Source: Rubripirellula lacrimiformis (lineage in GTDB: Bacteria; Planctomycetota; Planctomycetia; Pirellulales; Pirellulaceae). Taken from it: DNA of 64,000 nt. The translations under genes and the position numbers were made by a program. Below the pieces are notes generated by a model. The model was not told where the DNA came from, made no database searches, and saw only the letters and a program-made list of their open reading frames with translations. Positions 19,369 through 27,138 of this stretch are shown here, one piece after another. The stretch covers positions 7,006,001 to 7,070,000 of the forward strand of contig NZ_CP036525.1 in NCBI RefSeq assembly GCF_007741535.1. Reading direction: 5' to 3'. Numbering within the stretch: the stretch's first letter is position 1; the number at the start of each line of letters is the position of its first letter.

Positions 19369-20184
19369 TCAGACACACAGGGCCGCATCTCGCGCCGGAA
19401 AATCACGACCGGCCGCGGCGGCCGATGCAAAGGCGTCATCGAGCACCTGATGATAATAACGCAGACGGGTTTCAGCATGATCCAGCGAACCGCCAAACGA
19501 ACGTTCCAAATCCAAGTAGATCAGCGGAACGGGAATTTCGACCACTCGCAGATCGGCCGCCGCCGCCTCGACCCACAATTGAAGCGGCATCGCGTAGCCC
19601 GGATCCGTAATCTCGATCCGCCGCAGCGCCGACGTCCGGTACGCCTTGAACCCGCAAAATGCATCCGTCAGCTCGTAGCCTAGTCGCTGATTCAATTCGC
19701 GAGTGATTCGGCGGTTGATAAACATCCTTTCTTCCGGCGGGGCGCTGTCGCCCTCATACACCTTCAGGTATCGGCTGCCCGAAACGATGTCGACGTCCTT
19801 CGCAGCCGCAATGAACTCGGGAATCCGCTTGGGCTGATGCTGGCCGTCACAATCCAGGGTGACGATCCCCTCATACCCCTCGGCGATCGCGTATTCAAAC
19901 GCCGTCATCAGCGCCGCCCCGTAGCCGCGATTGACCGGATGATGGACCACACGAACGTCGCTGCGCCGATCCAAGACCTCCGCGGTCCCGTCGCTCGACC
20001 CATCGTTGACCACCAGCACGTCCGAGGCATACCGAGTCACCTCGTCCAACACCCCGTCGACGTACTGAACTTCGTTATAGACAGGCAGCGCAGCCAACCA
20101 GCCACGATTCACCCCGTCCAATTCGCCGCCACGTGGGCGTGCGTCGTCATGGTCGTTGGGGCTACTGGAACGATTGGTCATCAT
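19369..20184 (-). CDS. Family 2 glycosyltransferase (dolichol-phosphate mannose synthase-like)
   Basis: 271-aa GT-A enzyme transferring a sugar from a nucleotide donor. Motifs: ALPVYNE, VVNDGSSDGT, NRGYGAALMTAFEYA, TLDCDGQHQP (DxD-like metal site) and SGSRYL. FINRRITRELNQRLGYELTDAFCGFKAYR is typical of the DPM1-like subgroup (cited in parts). No C-terminal membrane spans are present. Coupled to the BshC-like gene downstream. Confidence 0.88.
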   Translation of the reverse strand: MMTNRSSSPNDHDDARPRGGELDGVNRGWLAALPVYNEVQYVDGVLDEVTRYASDVLVVNDGSSDGTAEVLDRRSDVRVVHHPVNRGYGAALMTAFEYAIAEGYEGIVTLDCDGQHQPKRIPEFIAAAKDVDIVSGSRYLKVYEGDSAPPEERMFINRRITRELNQRLGYELTDAFCGFKAYRTSALRRIEITDPGYAMPLQLWVEAAAADLRVVEIPVPLIYLDLERSFGGSLDHAETRLRYYHQVLDDAFASAAAAGRDFPARDAALCV

Positions 20185-20446
20185 CTTCCCTCGATCAAAT
20201 TTTCACTAAACAGACATCTCGGCGATCAATCATACGAATGAAGCAATCGCCATGCCGTGATTGGATTCTAGAGACATTTAGATGATGGTCAATATTTCAA
20301 ATCCCCCGCCACCCCTCAATCAGCCAACCAATCCCCCCGCCACCCATCGACATCCCCTCTCCTCCCACGCCCGCCACCTTCCATGCCCCCGCCCATCCGT
20401 CTTCCATGCCCCCCTTCCATGCTGTCTTCCACTGCCCCCTTCCACC

Positions 20447-21068
20447 CACCTCCCATTGCCCCCCTCTCCCCCGGATTGAATACGAGCCCCGCTCGAATTC
20501 AATCCGGGGGAGAGGGGACGGGGGTGAGGGGGCCGGCGCACCACCACAAACCGCCCAAAAAAGCCGGCTGAAGCCGGTACTGCGAACGGTGATCAACTGC
20601 CACCTCCCATTGCCCCCCTCTCCCCCGGATTGAATACGAGCCCCGCTCGAATTCAATCTGGGGGAGAGGGGACGGGGGTGAGGGGGCCGGAGCACCACCA
20701 CAAACCGCCCAAAAAAGCCGGCTGAAGCCGGTACTACAAACGGTGATCAACTGCCACCTACCATTCCCCCCCTCTCCCCCGGATTGAATACGAGCCCCGC
20801 TCGAATTCAATCCGGGGGAGAGGGGACGGGGGTGAGGGGGCCGGCGCACCAACACAAAACGCCCAAAAAAGCCGGCTGAAGCCGGTACTGCGAACGGTGA
20901 TCAACTGCCACCTACCAGCGCCCCCCTCTCCCCCGGATTGAATACGAGCCCGCTCGAATTCAATCTGGGGGAGAGGGGACGGGGGTGAGGGGGCCGGCGC
21001 ACCAACACAAACCGCCCCAAAAAAAGCCGGCTGAAGCCGGTACTACAAACGGTGATCAACTTCCACCT
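20447..21068. repeat. Four tandem 154-bp REP-like palindromic repeats
   Basis: Units begin at 20447, 20601, 20755 and 20909 (each CACCT(C/A)CCA), period 154, with a fifth start at 21064. Each contains the same hairpin core found at 9595-9651 (CTCCCCCGGATTGAA... and its complement), then ACGGGGGTGAGGG, then AAAAAAGCCGGCTGAAGCCGG. Copies differ by a few bases, e.g. CAATCCGG versus CAATCTGG in copies 2 and 4. The 160 bp before the array (20281-20446) are CT-rich low-complexity DNA. No gene supported. Confidence 0.9.
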
Positions 21069-21080
21069 ACCAGCGCCGAT

Positions 21081-21962
21081 CTAGCCGATCGACTGCACCG
21101 GGTCCGACTCACTGCGACTGGCCCACACCGTCACTTCGGCGTGCTCAGCGGCTAACTGCTCTGCCAACCGCTCCATCGCGAAACGCTCGCTCTGGTAATG
21201 CCCCAGCAGGACCAACCCGATCCCGAGCGAACGGGCCTCCAGACAGGTATGAAAGGTCGCTTCGCCGGTCACCAGCGCGTCACAACCGCGCCGCTTGGCA
21301 GCCGCCAGAAAACTGCCGCCACTGCCACATGCAAGCGCAACCTTGGTCACTGCCCGAGCGGGGTCACCGACCAAACGAGTCGATGACGGACCACCTGAAT
21401 CGCTAGAAGCCTGCCCCTGAACCATTTCGGTTGCCTGCCTGGCCAACTGCCCCAGCGTCGTGGCGGCCGCGAACCGGCCAAGCCGACCAGCCCCCAGACT
21501 GCCATCAGATGACTCCGACAATGCAGTGGACGAACCCGCTGCGAGAGAAATCGCCTGACCGGCCTCAGAAACCGACGGCACCAATGGCTCGATCGACTGC
21601 AGCCCTAACCCGGCGGCCCACATCTGGTTGACACCCTGGGCGGCCGAATCAAATGCGGTGTGAGCGCTATAGACCGCGATCCCGGCCCCGATCAATCGCC
21701 ACAGCATTTCGCCGGCGACGGAGTCAGTGGTGATCTTCGCTACCGGCTTGAAGGGCAGCGGGTGATGCGCCACGATCATTCCCGCCCGGTCTTCGATCGC
21801 CTCATCGACCACGTCTGGCGTGACCGTCAGGCAGGTCATGACACGGCCCACCGAAGACTTCCGATCGCCGATCAGCAGACCGACGTTGTCCCAATCCTCG
21901 GCCAATCGCAGCGGAGCGATCTGGGCCAGAGTTTGACAGACATGGTTGATCGTGGTGTTCAT
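21081..21962 (-). CDS. Nif3-like dinuclear metal protein (YbgI/DUF34 family)
   Basis: 293-aa protein of the universally conserved NIF3 family, which forms toroidal hexamers with a two-metal site; its reaction is still unclear. Visible motifs: LAEDWDNVGLLIGD, MIVAHHPLPFKPV (HH metal ligands), YSAHTAFD and a C-terminal GEATFHTCLEA and LLGHYQSERFAME, where the His/Glu complete the site. The middle (residues ~125-195) is a Ser/Gly-rich insert of lower conservation. Confidence 0.88.
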   Translation of the reverse strand: MNTTINHVCQTLAQIAPLRLAEDWDNVGLLIGDRKSSVGRVMTCLTVTPDVVDEAIEDRAGMIVAHHPLPFKPVAKITTDSVAGEMLWRLIGAGIAVYSAHTAFDSAAQGVNQMWAAGLGLQSIEPLVPSVSEAGQAISLAAGSSTALSESSDGSLGAGRLGRFAAATTLGQLARQATEMVQGQASSDSGGPSSTRLVGDPARAVTKVALACGSGGSFLAAAKRRGCDALVTGEATFHTCLEARSLGIGLVLLGHYQSERFAMERLAEQLAAEHAEVTVWASRSESDPVQSIG

Positions 21963-22012
21963 CAGGCAGGGTCATCCAATCCGTGAATACCTAGTCCTGG
22001 ACGCCGACTGCA

Positions 22013-22543
22013 CTATTTAGGTGCAATCATGCAGATCATGCGGCGACCGTGCTGTTGAGGCGAGGTTTCGACCTTGCCGACGGCGCTAAGCGTTTCGATG
22101 ACCATCTCCATGACCTTTCGGCCTTCTTCGATGTGAGCCATCTCGCGACCGCGGAACAGAACACTGACTTGCACTTTGTCTTTGTGCTCGAGGAACTTTT
22201 CGGCTTGCCGAACCTTCGTCCGGATGTCCTCGTTGCCAGTCTTTGGCCGTAGACGAATTTCTTTCGTCTTGGTGTGCGACTGCCCGGTGTTCTTCTTTTT
22301 GTTCTTGTCGTACTTGTACTTGCCGTAATCCATGATTCGGCAAACCGGCGGTCTTTCGCCAGGAGCAACTTCGACAAGATCTAGGCCCGCATCGCGGGCC
22401 CGCTGAAGTGCGTCGTCGGTGGAGATAATCCCCAACTGCTCGCCTTCTTCGCTAACCACTCTAATCGGAGTGATGCGGATGTTGTTGTTGATACGGACAG
22501 TATCGCGATTCTCGGGCTGAGTGTTTTTTCGTGCCAATGCCAC
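22013..22543 (-). CDS. infC: Translation initiation factor IF-3
   Basis: Binds the 30S subunit and checks start-codon pairing. It has the N-domain ([20 protein letters not shown]), a basic linker ([20 protein letters not shown] in part) and the C-domain [10 protein letters not shown] ... [12 protein letters not shown] ... [11 protein letters not shown]. The frame runs to 22615, but a GTG at 22543 gives 176 aa, the normal IF-3 length; infC often uses a rare start for autoregulation. rpmI and rplT, its usual partners, are not beside it. Confidence 0.95.
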   Translation of the reverse strand: MALARKNTQPENRDTVRINNNIRITPIRVVSEEGEQLGIISTDDALQRARDAGLDLVEVAPGERPPVCRIMDYGKYKYDKNKKKNTGQSHTKTKEIRLRPKTGNEDIRTKVRQAEKFLEHKDKVQVSVLFRGREMAHIEEGRKVMEMVIETLSAVGKVETSPQQHGRRMICMIAPK

Positions 22544-22988
22544 TAAAAGCTGTCTTCTCCGGCCGGTGGGCGTACCAGCACAAATGGAAATGAATGTAAC
22601 CGTGGATCGAAACAATCCATCGGCAAATCGTCAGCCTCTCGACGACTCATTCGGGTACTTCCCCGAAAAATCGCGAAAACGGTTTCCCGCCTCAGTTGTC
22701 AAGACCAACTCAAAGAGTATCCGGCGGACGGGTGGCGAGCGTCAACAGTGAAATGTCCGAAAACGCAAGATTTAACGATTCCGGCCACATTTTCGGCCGG
22801 ATGACGGGCAAGTGGGGGTCCACGGGAATCGACATCGCGATCGGCGCCACATTTCCTGTGACGGGACCATCTTGACGATTCCGAATTCGCAACGCAAACT
22901 ACGCACGCGATCTTTGAAAGAGAAATCTTCATCGACCGCCCGCGTCCCGCCGATGGAACCTTCTACGGCTCCCCGACGGACCCGAAAA
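22544..22988. other. Intergenic region between infC and tRNA-Val
   Basis: Holds the infC leader (minus strand) and the tRNA promoter. TTTTCGGCC motifs near 22790 and a GC-rich spacer are seen, but no gene or clear terminator. Confidence 0.4.
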
Positions 22989-23062
22989 GGGCGATTAGCT
23001 CAGTTGGTTAGAGCGCCACGTTGACATCGTGGAGGTCACAGATTCGAGTTCTGTATCGCCCA
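22989..23062 (+). tRNA. tRNA-Val (anticodon GAC)
   Basis: Acceptor arms GGGCGAT (22989-22995) and ATCGCCC (23055-23061) pair, with discriminator A. The anticodon stem CCACG/CGTGG encloses GAC. T-loop GATTCGAGTTC is normal. It is the intact copy, with its 3' half serving as the left attachment site of the following integrative element. Confidence 0.95.
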
Positions 23063-23063
23063 T
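23016..23063 (+). repeat. attL (tRNA-Val 3' half)
   Basis: 48 bp from the anticodon stem (CCACGTTGACATCGTGG) to CGCCCAT, identical to 40736-40783. Typical tRNA crossover site for tyrosine integrases. Confidence 0.93.
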
Positions 23064-23085
23064 TTTTTGTTTTTTCCCGTGCTGG

Positions 23086-23163
23086 AACGCTTAAAAGCGT
23101 TACCGCCATTGTTGGCGAGCGGCTCATGTTTGGATCATTTCGGAGTAGGCAACTACTCCGAAA
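23086..23163 (+). promoter_or_regulatory. Two hairpins in the integrase leader
   Basis: AACGCTT-AA-AAGCGTT (23086-23101) is a 7-bp-arm palindrome. TTTCGGAGTA (23138-23147) pairs perfectly with TACTCCGAAA (23154-23163) across a 6-nt loop. The second ends 6 nt before the AGGAG ribosome site of the integrase. They may be operators, arm-type integrase sites or an RNA attenuator; which one cannot be told from sequence. Confidence 0.5.
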
Positions 23164-23181
23164 CCAGCAGGAGTGCCGACA

Positions 23182-24297
23182 ATGGCGAGACCCAGAAGCC
23201 CACAACCGGCTTACCAGTACCACGTCAGCGGCCAGGCCAAAGTCAGGCTAGGCTACGACGATTTCTATCTTGGGAAGCACGGTAGCCCAGAAAGTTACGC
23301 CCGCTATTACGCGTTGCTTTCCGAATACAACGCAAATGGCAAAGTTGCCCCAGTCCGCGGCAAAGACGTGATGCGTCAGGCTGGCGACCAGATTCTCGTG
23401 AAGCACGTCACGGCCGATTTTCGCGCCAACGTCCTGCCCGGCTATGCCGAAAACGGGCAAATGACCAACCGGTACACCAATCTTTGCCTGTTGCTGGAAA
23501 AAAGACTCGGCGAAACCAATGCCGAAGAATTTGGCCCACGATTGCTGGAAAGCCTGCGAGAGGTTTTTCTGACGAAAGGGATCGGGGAAAAGGGGCGAGC
23601 AAATTGCCGTCGGCAATCCAACGAATTGACCCGCAACGTCATCCAAATTTTCCGGCACGGCGTGGCCAGGGAATTGATTGCACCAGAGCGGCTGGTCGCA
23701 CTTTCGGCATTGCCTCCGCTAAAAATCTCCGCCGGCCAAGATAACGACGCCCGCGAAGAGGTCCCACTTGATGACGTTCGTGCCACGATTCCTTTCCTGA
23801 CGGCGACGGCAGCGGCGATGGTCAGGATCCAACTGGCCACCGCCATGCGGCCGAGCGAATTGTTTCGGATGACGCCGGCAATGATCGACCGCAGCGGCAA
23901 AGTTTGGGTCTACAAGCCAACGACCCACAAAACGGCCCACCATGACCGGAAAAAGAAGCGGGAGAAAAAGGTGCCGATTCTGGGCGAGGCATTGAAGGCA
24001 CTAACGCCCTATCTGTTCGGGGACGCCGACGAAGTTTGTTTCCTGACGACGAAGGGCACGCCGTGGAACAAGGACTCTTACCGGATCGCGGTGGGGCGAG
24101 CCGCCAAAGCCGCCAAGGTCAAACACTGGACGCCCTACCAACTTCGTCACGCCGCACTTCAAGCGGTGCGAGATGCGAAGGGCCCCGAAGCTGCGCAAGC
24201 CTTGGCAGGGCACAGCCGGCTCGCAACGACTGAACTGTACGCGTCAGCATCCGAGGCCAAAGCCATCGAAGCGGCCAAGGTTGCCCCGAGGCTGTAA
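23182..24297 (+). CDS. Tyrosine-type site-specific integrase
   Basis: 371 aa from ATG 23182, chosen because AGGAG sits 8 nt upstream (a GTG at 23173 is in frame). The N-terminal SAM-like DNA-binding region spans residues ~15-160. The catalytic domain has Arg in TAMRPSELFRM, Lys in WVYKPTTHKT, YQLRHAALQ (second Arg; the usual first His of HxLRH is Tyr here), and GHSRLATTELYA with the nucleophile Tyr. It catalyses recombination between the tRNA-Val site and the element. Position next to attL is standard. Confidence 0.9.
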   Translation: MARPRSPQPAYQYHVSGQAKVRLGYDDFYLGKHGSPESYARYYALLSEYNANGKVAPVRGKDVMRQAGDQILVKHVTADFRANVLPGYAENGQMTNRYTNLCLLLEKRLGETNAEEFGPRLLESLREVFLTKGIGEKGRANCRRQSNELTRNVIQIFRHGVARELIAPERLVALSALPPLKISAGQDNDAREEVPLDDVRATIPFLTATAAAMVRIQLATAMRPSELFRMTPAMIDRSGKVWVYKPTTHKTAHHDRKKKREKKVPILGEALKALTPYLFGDADEVCFLTTKGTPWNKDSYRIAVGRAAKAAKVKHWTPYQLRHAALQAVRDAKGPEAAQALAGHSRLATTELYASASEAKAIEAAKVAPRL

Positions 24298-24409
24298 AAT
24301 CCAATCTACGTCGTCAGCGGATTGATCCCCGCGCGTCGTTCGTCGTCATCGGTCCCATAGCCGATGGCGACGGACGGCAACGACATCTTTCAACTATGGG
24401 ATTCAATCG

Positions 24410-25039
24410 ATGAAATTTGTGAACCTAACGCACTCTGCCGGCCAGTTTTTCAGCGACCTAAAGCAGATGGCCGATGACGTGGTTCTGTACTGGGACATCC
24501 CTGCCGACGAAGCATCTAGTCCCGGTTGGCTGGAGAGCATGACAAGCAGCATCAAGGAAGTGTTTGATTCTGCTATTCGGTTCAATAGCGACAATCGCTT
24601 TATCGACGAGCAGATGCTACGTGATGCACGCAACAACTGCATGACGCTGGTTCACATCTTGCACCAAAACGCAGGCATGGCCCGCGGCGACTATGGGCGT
24701 GACGTTCCTAACGCAGTGGCAGGTTTGCGTAGATTTTCTGCCGAAGTTGATGCGGTCGCAAACGCTCTCGATGAGGGCAAGCAAGTGCAATCGCCGAAGC
24801 CTGGAAAATTGGGCCGCGAAGCACCCCCGATTATTCCGCCGGAGTATCAACTGCAATTAAGCCAGACCGACGCCGCCAGGAAGTATTACAGGCATCTTGA
24901 ATTGAGCGATCGGCAGAAGCTAAGGAATTTCAGTAAAGAGATCGAAGATGGAAACGTGGCTTGCGAGAAAGTCAGCGACCGCCTGTTCATCTTCGATGCC
25001 CGTCAACTGAATCCGCTAACAGACATAGCGGACAAATAG
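24410..25039 (+). CDS. Element protein of unknown function (209 aa)
   Basis: Acidic, mostly helical protein; no family recognised. HSAGQFFSDLKQMADDVVLYW at the N-terminus and a C-terminal YRHLELSDRQKLRNFSKEIED helix are the most structured parts. It follows the integrase on the same strand with a 112-bp gap. Good coding statistics by eye, with no competing frame. Confidence 0.6.
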   Translation: MKFVNLTHSAGQFFSDLKQMADDVVLYWDIPADEASSPGWLESMTSSIKEVFDSAIRFNSDNRFIDEQMLRDARNNCMTLVHILHQNAGMARGDYGRDVPNAVAGLRRFSAEVDAVANALDEGKQVQSPKPGKLGREAPPIIPPEYQLQLSQTDAARKYYRHLELSDRQKLRNFSKEIEDGNVACEKVSDRLFIFDARQLNPLTDIADK

Positions 25040-25122
25040 CGGACATAGCGGATTCACGCCTGAAAACCCCCTCATAGTTACTCGCGTTGCACAAAAGGCA
25101 CGCTCCAACTATGAGGTTTTTT

Positions 25123-25362
25123 ATGTCCGCGACTGTATCGACAACGTCCCGAATTCTGACCGAGGACGTTCTGACACTCCAAGATGCCCGCCGCGAATTG
25201 GCAAAAGCCACTGGGCGGAGACCAGACAAGAGTACTTGTTATCGTTGGTGCCTCAAAGGCGTAGGCGGAACCAAGCTGGAACACATCCGGCTCGGCGACC
25301 GCATTCTGACCAGCCGTCAAGCGTTGACCCGCTTCATCGAAGCCCGCACCGCCAAATCCTAA
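25123..25362 (+). CDS. DUF1580 protein, probable excisionase/HTH
   Basis: 79 aa from ATG 25123, preceded by GAGG at a 6-nt spacing (frame open from 25087). TLQDARRELAKATGRRPDKS followed by CYRWCLKGVGG and LEHIRLGDRILTSRQALTRF matches the planctomycete DUF1580 pattern. This looks like a winged-helix MerR/excisionase fold: a helix-turn-helix then a beta wing reading 'R.G..I.TS..AL.RF'. Likely controls excision or early transcription of the element. Confidence 0.7.
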   Translation: MSATVSTTSRILTEDVLTLQDARRELAKATGRRPDKSTCYRWCLKGVGGTKLEHIRLGDRILTSRQALTRFIEARTAKS

Positions 25363-25475
25363 ATGACAGAACGCCAGCGCCGGAAATCCGGTGGCTGGCG
25401 TTTTGCGTTTCTCATTTTTCGTGTCGCGAATGACCGGGCAGGTTAGGCGACAACACACAATCAAGGACTACATGG

Positions 25476-25814
25476 ATGGTAACACCAAGCACACCAGCGG
25501 CAAGTCTGAATGCCGCACTTTTCGATCCAGACGACTTACAGCTAGCCGAGACATTGCGACCAGCCAGCAATTCGCGGGAAAGTGCCGGTCGGCAATTTGA
25601 AGAGCTGGCAATGATCGAGCCAAGGTTGCGGAACATCGCCGCCGATGCGTCGTCATCGCGGTGGTCTGTCGCCCGATACGAAGGACTGAAACGCCGCGCC
25701 GCCCGGCTTGTCGGCTGGCACGCGGCCAATCCACTGCTTGCGTCATCGCGATGCTACGAGGTGGTGGTGTGGCACTTGGCCGGACTGCTGCGAAGCCGGA
25801 GGCGGGCCAAATGA
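25476..25814 (+). CDS. Small element protein (112 aa), unknown
   Basis: Begins MVTPSTPAASLNAALFDPDD, then a helical basic part (SRWSVARYEGLKRRAARLVGW) and ends in RSRRRAK. No family recognised. Its stop overlaps the next start by ATGA, placing it at the head of the replication operon. Confidence 0.55.
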   Translation: MVTPSTPAASLNAALFDPDDLQLAETLRPASNSRESAGRQFEELAMIEPRLRNIAADASSSRWSVARYEGLKRRAARLVGWHAANPLLASSRCYEVVVWHLAGLLRSRRRAK

Positions 25815-26203
25815 GGACACCAAAGACGATAGCAGTCGATGCCGACGAAATCCTGCGACGGCGTGACTCGATGGCTGAATTTCTTGCCGAAGAAATGGCG
25901 GTAGATCGAATGATCCGCGGCAAACAACAGCGGGCGCAACTGCGCGAAAGGTTGTCGGTGAGCATGACGCCCAGGGAAACCGATGCCGCGATGAGGGTCC
26001 GGACCAGATGCATGGACTTGCTGCTATTCGCAGTTGCTTACAACAGCCGCGTTTGGGTTGAGGGCGGCCGCGTTGCAATCGCTGGGACCAACTCCGCCAA
26101 GTACCTACGAGCGCTAGAGCCCCTCAACCAGCGATTCAAAGGACAGTCACGAAGCCTCGCGGCGTACTACTTCGACAAGGTTTTTCCAGAGGTGAAACAG
26201 TGA
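25811..26203 (+). CDS. Small element protein (130 aa), unknown
   Basis: ATG at 25811 overlaps the previous stop (ATGA). Helical charged N-terminus (DADEILRRRDSMAEFLAEEM), then RVRTRCMDLLLFAVAYNSRVW and a C-terminal SLAAYYFDKVFPEVKQ. No family recognised. Its TGA overlaps the GTG of the next gene, so all three are coupled. Confidence 0.6.
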   Translation: MRTPKTIAVDADEILRRRDSMAEFLAEEMAVDRMIRGKQQRAQLRERLSVSMTPRETDAAMRVRTRCMDLLLFAVAYNSRVWVEGGRVAIAGTNSAKYLRALEPLNQRFKGQSRSLAAYYFDKVFPEVKQ

Positions 26204-27138
26204 CGGACCACTACCCAAAACGATCGTCACATTGGGCGCACAAACTGACCCGGCTGCTTTTCAAAAGCTGCGCCGCCCAGGACATCGGCCACCATGCCGT
26301 TTGTCTTGTGACCCACATTGCGCACACCGAAGATGCAGCCCGGTATCAGGGGCCAGTGCGATTCTGGAACTCGCAACTGATGGAAGTGCTTGGATTCAAC
26401 AGCCCCAAGCAGTTGACCGCGGCAAGGGACAAAGCCATCCAAGCTGGCTGGCTTGTCTACCATCGCGTCAACGATCGATCGGTTGGCAACTACTGGACCG
26501 AGATGCCAGATTCTGTGTCCCGATTCTCGGATGAGCCAATCGAGGAATCGTGTTCCGATAACGGAACGGGAAAGCATTCCGAAAACGGAAAGCATTCCGA
26601 TTCCGAAAACGGAAAGCATTCCGATTCCGGAAAGGGTATGCATTCCGAATCCGGAACGCATGGCGGAACACATAGCGGAATGCATTGCGGAACACATAGC
26701 GGAATGCATTGCGGAACACATAGCGGAAAGCCTTCTTACCCTACTCCTAACCCTACCCCTAATCCTAAGAATGCGGCGAAAAAGTCGCCGGACTACTCTG
26801 ACGCTTTTGAAGAGTTCTGGAAGGCATACCCCGCCAATTCAAAAGGGCGGAAGCGTGGCAAGTCTGAAACCTTCAAGTTGTGGCGAGCGGTTCCGGTTGA
26901 CGATCATGACTCTTTGCTTGTAGCAGCCAGGAACTACGCCGCGGACGAAGGGGGATCCGAGTACGTCAGGGATCCAGAGCGATTCTTGAAGAAGGATTGG
27001 TGGAGGGATCTGGTCGGACCGCCTGAGCGACAACCGAGCGGTGACGAAGCATCGTTGCCATCGTCGCCGGTTTCGAGCATCGCTGACCGTCGTCGCCAAA
27101 TCGAGGCAGAACGGACGGGGGTGACCAGCCATGCGTGA
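26200..27138 (+). CDS. Winged-helix replication (primosome/O-like) protein with intragenic repeats
   Basis: 312 aa from GTG 26200 (GTGA overlap). Residues ~5-90 form a winged-helix domain (WAHKLTRLLFKSCAAQDIG ... FNSPKQLTAARDKAIQAGWL). Residues ~120-190 are a four-residue repeat of the GTHSGMHC type, then PTPNPTPNP. The C-terminal FEEFWKAYPANSKGRKRGK and YVRDPERFLKKDWWRDL blocks are typical of phage replisome-organiser/helicase-loader proteins. dnaB overlaps immediately downstream. It probably binds the origin and recruits the helicase, like lambda O plus P. Confidence 0.75.
   Translation: MTDHYPKRSSHWAHKLTRLLFKSCAAQDIGHHAVCLVTHIAHTEDAARYQGPVRFWNSQLMEVLGFNSPKQLTAARDKAIQAGWLVYHRVNDRSVGNYWTEMPDSVSRFSDEPIEESCSDNGTGKHSENGKHSDSENGKHSDSGKGMHSESGTHGGTHSGMHCGTHSGMHCGTHSGKPSYPTPNPTPNPKNAAKKSPDYSDAFEEFWKAYPANSKGRKRGKSETFKLWRAVPVDDHDSLLVAARNYAADEGGSEYVRDPERFLKKDWWRDLVGPPERQPSGDEASLPSSPVSSIADRRRQIEAERTGVTSHA
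26569..26736 (+). repeat. Iteron-like array inside the replication gene
   Basis: GGAAAGCATTCC at 26569, 26587 and 26611, GGTATGCATTCC at 26635, a degenerate GGAACGCATGGC at 26653, then alternating GGAACACATAGC / GGAATGCATTGC at 26665, 26677, 26689, 26701 and 26713, and GGAAAGCCTTCT at 26725. All starts are multiples of 6 bp apart (18, 24, 24, 18, then 12). Right after comes pyrimidine-rich CCTACTCCTAACCC-type DNA. This resembles lambda-type origin iterons lying inside an initiator gene. Confidence 0.7.

Noticed and set aside
20297-20855. Similar Pro/Gly-rich open frames in the 154-bp array
   Set aside because: Same repeat artefact; no start signals or independent conservation.
9531-21068. 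CRISPR array
   Set aside because: The repeats are 154 or 249 bp tandem units without short spacers, and no cas gene is present.
26750-26775. Telomere-like CCTAACCC run
   Set aside because: Short, imperfect and inside a coding frame (PTPNPTPNP linker); kept only as possible context of the origin array.
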